From an uncultured Ruminococcus sp. (GTDB lineage: Bacteria > Bacillota > Clostridia > Oscillospirales > Ruminococcaceae), in NCBI GenBank assembly GCA_900319195.1, contig ONNL01000033.1, positions 1-10,930 on the forward strand: DNA of 10,930 nt, read 5' to 3'. The notes beneath the pieces were generated by a model. That model worked only from the letters and a program-made list of their open reading frames with translations, made no database searches and was not told the origin of the DNA. Of this stretch, positions 6,599-10,930 are shown in pieces (the first letter of the stretch is position 1; each line of letters begins with the position of its first letter). The translations under genes and the position numbers were made by a program.

Positions 6599-8061
6599 AG
6601 CTCTTCCTCCTCTGCCATTTTAAGCGCATTCACGACTGCCGCCGCCTTGTTTATGCACTCCTGATATTCCTTTTCGGGAACGGAGTCCGCAACGATCCCT
6701 GCGCCGCTCCTTACGAAAACTCTGCCGTTTTTCTTGTATGCAATACGTATCGCAATGCACGTATCGAGGTTGCCCGTGAAGTCGATGTAGCCGATAGCGC
6801 CGCCGTAGATCCCGCGCTTGTTGTTTTCAAGCTCTCCTATGAGCTGGCAGGCTCTTATCTTGGGAGCGCCCGAAAGCGTACCTGCGGGGAGCACCGCGCT
6901 CACTGCGTCGAGAGCGTCGAACTCGTCGCGTATATCTCCGCGCACCGTCGAGCCGATGTGCATAACGTGCGAATAGCGTTCTATCATGTGGAGCTTCTCG
7001 ACCTGAACAGTGCCGAATTTGCTTATCCTGCCGAGGTCGTTGCGTCCGAGGTCAACGAGCATATTGTGCTCGGCAAGCTCCTTTTCGTCTGCAAGGAGGT
7101 CAGCTTCGAGCGCCTTGTCCTCCTCGTCGGTCTTGCCGCGCGGACGTGTCCCTGCGAGCGGGAATGTGTGGAGCACGCCGTCCTCAAGCTTTACGAGAGT
7201 TTCGGGTGAAGCTCCTGCTATCTCAACGTCCGTGCCCGAGAAATAGAACATATACGGCGACGGGTTTATCGTCCTGAGCACGCGGTAGGTGTTCAGCAGA
7301 CTGCCCTCAAATTCGGCGCTCATGCGGTTTGAAAGGACTATCTGGAAGATGTCGCCCTCGCGGATATGCTCCTTTGCCTTCTCGACCATGCCGCAGTATT
7401 CTTCCTTGCTGAAAAGGGGAGTGACCTCGCTCTTGAGGTGTCCGCGCTTTTCCTTGGTCTTTTCACCGTACCTGAGAAGGTCGGCTATCTGCGTAAGCTC
7501 GAGCTTTACACGGTTGTAGCCTGCCTCGCCCTCGCTGAGATTGATATTCGCAATGAGTATCATCTTCTGGCGGAAATTATCGAATGCGATGACCTTGTCG
7601 AAGAGCATGAGGTCAACGTCCTTGAAGTTTTCGGAGTCCTCCGCATTTACTCTCACGGAAGGCTCTGTATAGCCGAGAAAGTCGTATGAGAAGTAGCCTA
7701 CGAGTCCGCCCGTGAATGACGGGAGATAGTCGAACTTCGGGCTTCTGTATGACGAGAGTATCTGTCGTATCTGCTCCTTCGGGTTTTCCGAGTGTATCTT
7801 CACATCACCGACAGCGATCTCATTTCCGACTGCTGTGATGTTGAATTTCGGCTCATATCCGAGGAAGGTGTAACGTCCCCATTTTTCCCTTGCCTCTGCC
7901 GACTCGAGCATATAGCAGTGGGTCGAGACATTTTTCAGCTTCATTATTGCCTCGATGGGAGTGCAAATATCCGACATTATCTCACAGCTCACGGGGAGAA
8001 TGTCGTATCTGCCGCTCTCGGCGTACTTTTTAATCGTCTCAAATTCGGGTAAAAAATTCAT
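6595..8061 (-). CDS. trpE: Anthranilate synthase component I
   Basis: This 488-residue enzyme converts chorismate plus ammonia from TrpG to anthranilate, the committed step. The N-terminal domain carries YMLESAE (50-56), matching the LLES motif that binds tryptophan for feedback inhibition in known TrpE proteins. The chorismate-binding domain contains GRNDLGRIS, HVMHIGSTVRG, AGTLSGAPKIRA, GGAIGYIDF and VRSGAGIV, all expected for active TrpE. I chose the ATG at 8061 because GGAGG lies 7 bases upstream and family N-termini begin near here. A 28-codon upstream extension of the frame would run through the leader's terminator hairpin and is not credible. It is the first gene of the operon and is governed by the T-box leader. 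Confidence 0.97.
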   Translation of the reverse strand: MNFLPEFETIKKYAESGRYDILPVSCEIMSDICTPIEAIMKLKNVSTHCYMLESAEAREKWGRYTFLGYEPKFNITAVGNEIAVGDVKIHSENPKEQIRQILSSYRSPKFDYLPSFTGGLVGYFSYDFLGYTEPSVRVNAEDSENFKDVDLMLFDKVIAFDNFRQKMILIANINLSEGEAGYNRVKLELTQIADLLRYGEKTKEKRGHLKSEVTPLFSKEEYCGMVEKAKEHIREGDIFQIVLSNRMSAEFEGSLLNTYRVLRTINPSPYMFYFSGTDVEIAGASPETLVKLEDGVLHTFPLAGTRPRGKTDEEDKALEADLLADEKELAEHNMLVDLGRNDLGRISKFGTVQVEKLHMIERYSHVMHIGSTVRGDIRDEFDALDAVSAVLPAGTLSGAPKIRACQLIGELENNKRGIYGGAIGYIDFTGNLDTCIAIRIAYKKNGRVFVRSGAGIVADSVPEKEYQECINKAAAVVNALKMAEEEEL

Positions 8062-8065
8062 TTCC

Positions 8066-8073
8066 GCACCTCC
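8066..8073 (-). promoter_or_regulatory. Ribosome binding site fixing the trpE start
   Basis: GGAGGTGC on the minus strand leaves 7 bases between GGAGG and the ATG at 8061. It lies downstream of the leader terminator, so it is transcribed only when the T-box permits read-through. Confidence 0.85.
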
Positions 8074-8111
8074 GTTAATGGTATCAATAGAATTATATCT
8101 GTCATGAACGC

Positions 8112-8149
8112 AAAAAAGTCCTTGACAGACTTTTACATCTGTCAAGGAC
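8112..8149 (-). terminator. T-box leader terminator (attenuator)
   Basis: A 12-bp perfect stem, GTCCTTGACAGA (8149-8138) with TCTGTCAAGGAC (8129-8118), has an 8-base loop and is followed by TTTTTT (8117-8112). It stops transcription ahead of trpE when charged tRNA-Trp fails to stabilise the antiterminator. Confidence 0.95.
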
Positions 8150-8381
8150 GAAATTACTCCGTGGTGCCACCTTGATTCGCGGTTATCCGCGCACTTAGCA
8201 GGATACTATCATATCCCCGATGTATAACGCACATCTATACGTCGCAGAATACTTTGCACAAGGCATTTGACTGCGCCCTCAGCGGTCCATTTGCTGACTT
8301 GTTTTTCACCCGATTCTCATCGCCACGGGCTCTCTGTGGAAGCATCACCAGCTTTATCTCCGCCTCAACGGTTTCAATGAC
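8112..8381 (-). ncRNA. T-box riboswitch responding to tRNA-Trp
   Basis: On the minus strand, stem I carries the apical-loop AGAGAGCC segment (within 8309-8336), then a specifier region reading AAATGGACC with specifier codon TGG (8289-8287), i.e. Trp. The T-box itself, AAGGTGGCACCACG, spans about 8160-8173; TGGC (8169-8166) would pair with a tRNA end GCCA, fitting discriminator G of tRNA-Trp. The antiterminator pairs TCAAGG (8175-8170) with CCTTGA (8147-8142); the latter is also the 5' arm of the terminator, so the two folds exclude each other. Known T-box logic: uncharged tRNA-Trp stabilises the antiterminator and turns on trpEGDCFBA. The 5' end is set from the promoter and is approximate. 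Confidence 0.95.
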
Positions 8382-8384
8382 TAA

Positions 8385-8413
8385 AGTATATCACGTTAAA
8401 AACGATTTGTCAA
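8385..8413 (-). promoter_or_regulatory. trp operon promoter, vegetative sigma type
   Basis: On the minus strand, TTGACA (8413-8408), a 17-base spacer and TATACT (8390-8385) form a near-consensus housekeeping promoter, with an AT-rich stretch upstream (8421-8447). The start point is predicted near 8378-8381, just before T-box stem I. The strength of the promoter fits control by attenuation rather than at initiation. Confidence 0.9.
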
Positions 8414-8422
8414 GAGGTTTAC

Positions 8423-8475
8423 AATAAAAAAATATATTAATTTATTGCCGCAGTGGTATGACTTGCACACTGCGG
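8423..8475 (-). terminator. Possible weak terminator after glycerate kinase
   Basis: CCGCAGTG (minus 8475-8468) pairs with CACTGCGG (8455-8448) over a 12-base loop, 3 bases past the glycerate kinase stop. The nearest T-run (TTTTTTT, 8432-8426) begins about 16 bases further on, so it is not a textbook terminator. A second AT-only pairing, CAATAAA with TTTATTG, surrounds that run. Confidence 0.4.
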
Positions 8476-8477
8476 TG

Positions 8478-9617
8478 TTATTGGATAAAGCTGAGGTCGG
8501 TGAAGACATGGGCGACGGTGGAGGAGAGGTTGTGCTGAGCATTTTCGGGGAGCATAGCTTCTGCGAGCGGCGTAGTACTGCTGACTATCGGGAAATACGC
8601 GGTAATGCCCGAGGTCAGGCACCTTTCCGCTCCCTCACCGACACAGCCGCAGAAGGCGATAACAGGCTTCCCGAAGCGCTGTGCCGCCTGTGCTATCCTT
8701 ATGGGAGCCTTGCCCATAGCGGTCTGAGCGTCGAGCCGTCCCTCGCCCGTCACGACTACATCCGCCGAGCGTATCTGCTCCTCAATGCCCGTCTCGCGCA
8801 TCACCATTTCCGCTCCCGATTCAAGCGACGAGCCGAGGACGTATTTCAGCGCAAATCCGAGACCGCCTGCCGCTCCGACACCCTCGGCGTCCAAGTCGGC
8901 TTCGGGGACAAGCTCCGAGCGGATAAGCTCCGCGTAATGTCTGAGAAAGCCGTCCATTATCGGCACCTCTGAGGGCTTTGCTCCCTTTTGCAGAGAGAAC
9001 ACCGCACTGCACCCGTTTTCGCCGCAGAGGACGTTCCTCACATCGCAGGCGGTGCTGAATATGCACTCTCTGAGCTCGGGCAGTACGTTTTCTGTGGAGA
9101 CGCTCACCGCCTGACCTGCGCCGTATGCGCCGTATCCGACCTCGTTGCCGCGGCTGTCCTTAAAGCTGTACCCGAGAGCCTGCAAACAGCCGATACCGCC
9201 GTCATTTGTGGCACTGCCGCCGATACCGATGATGAACCTCCTGCAACCGCTGAGCACAGCGTCGCGGATAAGCTCGCCTGTGCCGAAGGTGGTCGTGTGC
9301 ATGGGGGAGCGCTCAGTCTCAGCAAGCAGGGGGAGTCCCGAGGCGGCGGCAGCCTCAATAACTGCTGTATTATCGGGGAGTATACAGTATTTTACACCTA
9401 TCCTCCTGCCCAACGGGTCAGCGGCTTCGACCTCGCGGTAACTTCCGCCGAGACCTTCGGCAAGTGCGGTTACCGTACCCTCACCGCCGTCGGCAAGAGG
9501 CATGACCTTCACCTCCGCCGATGGTATCGCGCGGAGTATGCCCTCCGCCGCGGCGCGTCCTGCCTGCATGGAGGTGAGACTGCCCTTGAATGAGTCTATC
9601 ACAGCAAGTATCTTCAT
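8478..9617 (-). CDS. glxK: Glycerate kinase (GK-I/GlxK family)
   Basis: This 379-residue cytosolic kinase phosphorylates D-glycerate with ATP; members of this family generally make 2-phosphoglycerate, which enters lower glycolysis. Length is normal for the family. Motifs in order are IDSFKGSLTS (7-16), MPLADGGEGT (39-48), GIGGSATNDGG (131-141), CDVRNVLCGENG (191-202), QKGAKP (210-215), GVGAAGGLG (246-254) and TGEGRLDAQT (290-299). The ATG at 9617 is chosen because it begins the family's MKILAVIDSFKGS N-terminus and has GAGG 6 bases upstream; 26 further in-frame codons upstream look non-coding and cover the promoter. It has its own promoter, and its stop lies 65 bases before the trp -35 box. 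No functional link to tryptophan synthesis is apparent. The symbol could equally be garK or glxK. Confidence 0.93.
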   Translation of the reverse strand: MKILAVIDSFKGSLTSMQAGRAAAEGILRAIPSAEVKVMPLADGGEGTVTALAEGLGGSYREVEAADPLGRRIGVKYCILPDNTAVIEAAAASGLPLLAETERSPMHTTTFGTGELIRDAVLSGCRRFIIGIGGSATNDGGIGCLQALGYSFKDSRGNEVGYGAYGAGQAVSVSTENVLPELRECIFSTACDVRNVLCGENGCSAVFSLQKGAKPSEVPIMDGFLRHYAELIRSELVPEADLDAEGVGAAGGLGFALKYVLGSSLESGAEMVMRETGIEEQIRSADVVVTGEGRLDAQTAMGKAPIRIAQAAQRFGKPVIAFCGCVGEGAERCLTSGITAYFPIVSSTTPLAEAMLPENAQHNLSSTVAHVFTDLSFIQ

Positions 9618-9683
9618 TTTGCACCTCGTATCTGTTGTATCGTTTGATTTGGCTGTTATTGCAGGCGGCGTTCGCATTTGCCT

Positions 9684-9711
9684 ATTATACCACAAACCCT
9701 CACTCTGTCAA
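9684..9711 (-). promoter_or_regulatory. Glycerate kinase promoter
   Basis: On the minus strand, TTGACA (9711-9706), a 16-base spacer and TATAAT (9689-9684) match both consensus boxes exactly. Transcription should start near 9677, leaving a 5' UTR of about 60 bases before the ATG at 9617. Confidence 0.88.
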
Positions 9712-9722
9712 AACTATACAAG

Positions 9723-9770
9723 CGCAGTCGGAGACTGCGGTCTTGACAGCCTATCGAGTTTGTGACAAAC
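9723..9770. promoter_or_regulatory. Two small palindromes upstream of the glycerate kinase promoter
   Basis: CGCAGTC-GGA-GACTGCG (9723-9739) is a perfect 7-bp inverted repeat ending 12 bases upstream of the -35 box. GTTTGT-G-ACAAAC (9758-9770) is a perfect 6-bp repeat further upstream. Either could be an operator for a dimeric regulator of glycerate use. No regulator gene is in the window, and chance is not excluded for such short arms. The rest of 9618-9825 shows no gene. Confidence 0.3.
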
Positions 9771-9820
9771 GCCAGCCAGAGCCGACCGCCAAGAGAGTTA
9801 TCTGCTCAAAAAGTTTATCG

Positions 9821-9879
9821 CAAAATTTCAGGGTAAACGACCTCGGACAGCGTATGCCGCCCTGTCGTTTACCCTGAAA
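9821..9879 (-). terminator. Long hairpin, likely terminator of the signal-peptidase cluster
   Basis: TTTCAGGGTAAACGAC (9826-9841) and its exact reverse complement (9864-9879) form a 16-bp perfect stem with a 22-base loop. On the minus strand the stem is followed by TTTT (9825-9822). It sits 22 bases after the stop of the 75-residue gene. The short T-run and long loop make it atypical, so an operator or RNA-stability role is possible. Confidence 0.6.
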
Positions 9880-9901
9880 GCATATCCTCTGAGATTCCGC
9901 A

Positions 9902-10129
9902 TTACTTTGCGGATTCAAGCTTCTTTCTGACCTCTATCATGTGGTTGCGGACAGCGGTTATCTCGCCCGTGTACTTGTTGAACCACTCAACGTCGGCTTC
10001 CTTCGGCTCCTCTTGTGTGAGGATAGCCTGAACGAGCGCGGACTGCGAACGTGAACGCTTACGCTCTATCTCCTCAATGGTTCGGAGGCATTTTTTTATC
10101 TCGCGTTTATACTTTGTCTTTCTGAACAT
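9902..10129 (-). CDS. Small charged helical protein, function unknown
   Basis: I do not recognise this 75-residue protein. It starts MFRKTKYKREIKK, is rich in Lys, Arg and Glu, has no hydrophobic segment, and looks mostly helical with possible coiled-coil stretches (about residues 5-30 and 52-73). One Cys (14) and one Trp (49) are present. It is probably cytosolic. The ATG at 10129 has AGGTG 5 bases upstream, and the upstream gene ends only 8 bases before, so it is the last gene of the signal-peptidase cluster. It could bind a partner protein or nucleic acid through its basic N-terminus, but this is speculation. Confidence 0.7.
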   Translation of the reverse strand: MFRKTKYKREIKKCLRTIEEIERKRSRSQSALVQAILTQEEPKEADVEWFNKYTGEITAVRNHMIEVRKKLESAK

Positions 10130-10137
10130 TATAACAC

Positions 10138-10575
10138 CTACTTTCCCTGTTTATCGACCGAAGCAACTATTTCCCTTATCTCGTCATAGCCCTTGTCGAG
10201 ATCGCTCAGAACATCGTCAAGAGCTGTTTTGGTCACATCGAGCCGCTCGGTCATCTGTTCGGGGTAGAGTATGAAGCAGTAGTGAAGCTCGTTCACAGCC
10301 TTGCTTTTCTCCGAATCATCGCTCTCTATGAGGAATATCATCGCCCTTGCTGTACCGAGGTCGGAGACTATCATTTGGTAGTGCCTGCCGAGGTCGGTAT
10401 TGCGCTCGAGCCATGTGTCTATCTCATAGGAAGCGTCCTGAAGGCTCTTCTTGTACTCGCGGCGGTATGCCCGCTGAGTCCTCTTTGTCTCATCAATGTA
10501 AAGAGCTATGAATATCGCCAGAGCTATCGCCAGTATCAGTGTCAGTATTATCGCCGTCACCATTCTGCGCTTCAT
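10138..10575 (-). CDS. Single-pass membrane protein with helical extracytoplasmic domain, function unknown
   Basis: I do not recognise this 145-residue protein. MKRRM is followed by one strongly hydrophobic helix (about residues 5-26). The positive-inside rule places the C-terminal 115 residues outside the membrane. That part is charged, helical and coiled-coil-like, with a single Cys (93). I chose the ATG at 10575, which has AGGAA 6 bases upstream; a GTG at 10593 and an ATG at 10563 are alternatives. The whole transmembrane segment lies inside the 3' end of the upstream signal peptidase gene, in another frame. It is followed 8 bases later by the 75-residue gene. A role as partner of the peptidase or of a secreted substrate is inferred from position only. 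Confidence 0.75.
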   Translation of the reverse strand: MKRRMVTAIILTLILAIALAIFIALYIDETKRTQRAYRREYKKSLQDASYEIDTWLERNTDLGRHYQMIVSDLGTARAMIFLIESDDSEKSKAVNELHYCFILYPEQMTERLDVTKTALDDVLSDLDKGYDEIREIVASVDKQGK

Positions 10576-10930
10576 CAGCCGTTCCTGATTCACTCTTCAT
10601 CACTTCACTTTCGGTCTCGCTGAATCCGATGTCTCGGAGCAGCTTTTTCTGTTTTTCGATCTCCTCACGCATGAGCTTTTCCTTCTTCCTGCTCCGTGCG
10701 GAGTGCTTTTCATCGAAGTATTCCCTGCCCGTTTTCATGACAGTTACCGCCTCATATACCGAAACGGCGAACATCGGCAGTATCACGAGCAGAAGCAGGA
10801 GCTTCCTCGTGTCTCCGAAGGAATTCACGAAACGGAGTATTGCGATCTTGCACTTGTATTTTCCGACGATATTCTCTGCACTGACAGGGTACTTATCTGC
10901 TGTGAGATTTGCGTCGCCCTTTGTCGTGAA
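10493..10930 (-). CDS. Signal peptidase I, ER-type/SipW-like, C-terminal part (N-terminus beyond window)
   Basis: The frame is open to the window edge, giving 145 C-terminal residues; the GTG at 10828 is internal, not the start. The first visible residues, FTTKGDANLTADKYPV, match the conserved box E of the S26B (ER-type, SipW-like) signal peptidases, with the conserved aspartates at 6 and 12. ENIVGKY follows, as is usual in the family. A C-terminal membrane helix (about 43-58) and a cytosolic tail come next; the tail is first basic (SARSRKKEK) and then acidic and Ser/Thr/Gly-rich to the TGA at 10493. The catalytic serine would be upstream of the window. The enzyme would remove signal peptides from exported proteins, in some Firmicutes from a dedicated substrate set. 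Its last 83 coding bases overlap the next gene. Confidence 0.82.
   Translation of the reverse strand, partial: FTTKGDANLTADKYPVSAENIVGKYKCKIAILRFVNSFGDTRKLLLLLVILPMFAVSVYEAVTVMKTGREYFDEKHSARSRKKEKLMREEIEKQKKLLRDIGFSETESEVMKSESGTADEAQNGDGDNTDTDTGDSSGDIHSSLH
10582..10586 (-). promoter_or_regulatory. Ribosome binding site favouring the 10575 start
   Basis: AGGAA on the minus strand lies 6 bases before the ATG at 10575. The alternative GTG at 10593 has only GAAG nearby. The site is inside the coding region of the upstream signal peptidase. Confidence 0.5.

Noticed and set aside
8062..8145. In-frame 28-codon upstream extension of trpE beginning at 8145
   Set aside because: It lies over the leader terminator hairpin and the trpE ribosome site; the ATG at 8061 has GGAGG at 7 bases and fits the family N-terminus.
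8445..9593. Long plus-strand frames of 175 and 201 codons opposite glycerate kinase
   Set aside because: They are antisense to a gene with clear family motifs and arise from its codon bias; their compositions are implausible and no starts are supported.
9618..9695. In-frame 26-codon upstream extension of glycerate kinase
   Set aside because: It covers the -10 box and 5' UTR; the family N-terminus begins at the ATG at 9617, which has its own ribosome site.
10493..10828. A free-standing 111-residue membrane protein starting at GTG 10828
   Set aside because: The frame stays open to the window edge and the upstream residues carry the signal peptidase box E motif, so 10828 is internal.

Overview
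The window looks like chromosome of a fibrolytic, cellulosome-forming Ruminococcus, most like R. flavefaciens. The clearest sign is the left-end gene: a secreted pectate lyase with Thr-rich linkers, a probable CBM77 pectin-binding module and a Ruminococcus-style dockerin. The Firmicutes-type tRNA-Trp T-box leader and the trpEGDCFBA gene order agree with this. Genus is inferred from domain style; species is not proven.

Layout. (1) 1-1358, plus strand: 3' part of a dockerin-bearing pectate lyase, then a strong, bidirectional-looking terminator at 1396-1425. (2) 1440-1646: a gene-free stretch packed with inverted repeats, bounded by a 12-base near-perfect terminal inverted repeat; it looks like a MITE-type element or a structured RNA. 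(3) 1654-8061, minus strand: a complete seven-gene tryptophan operon, trpE-trpG-trpD-trpC-trpF-trpB-trpA, with overlapping or nearly touching genes. (4) 8112-8413: the operon's control region, with a consensus promoter (TTGACA-17-TATACT) and a T-box riboswitch. Its specifier codon (TGG), acceptor-end pairing (TGGC, fitting discriminator G) and terminator/antiterminator switch all point to uncharged tRNA-Trp. (5) 8478-9617, minus strand: a glycerate 2-kinase with its own promoter (TTGACA-16-TATAAT). (6) 9826-10930, minus strand: a small cluster ending at a terminator hairpin. It holds the C-terminal part of an ER-type (SipW-like) signal peptidase I, an unrecognised single-pass membrane protein and an unrecognised 75-residue charged helical protein. 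The peptidase tail and the membrane protein overlap by about 83 bases in different frames.

How the genes work together. The trp genes convert chorismate to tryptophan: TrpE/TrpG make anthranilate, TrpD adds phosphoribosyl, TrpF isomerises, TrpC closes the indole ring, and TrpA/TrpB finish the pathway. The T-box opens the operon when tRNA-Trp is uncharged, and TrpE keeps an LLES-type motif expected for feedback by tryptophan. The pectate lyase is a separate extracellular function that converges on the operon. Glycerate kinase feeds glycerate into glycolysis and has no evident link to tryptophan. I found no phage, CRISPR, transposase, tRNA or rRNA. The parts least explained by known biology are the 1440-1646 element and the signal-peptidase cluster with its dual-coding overlap.
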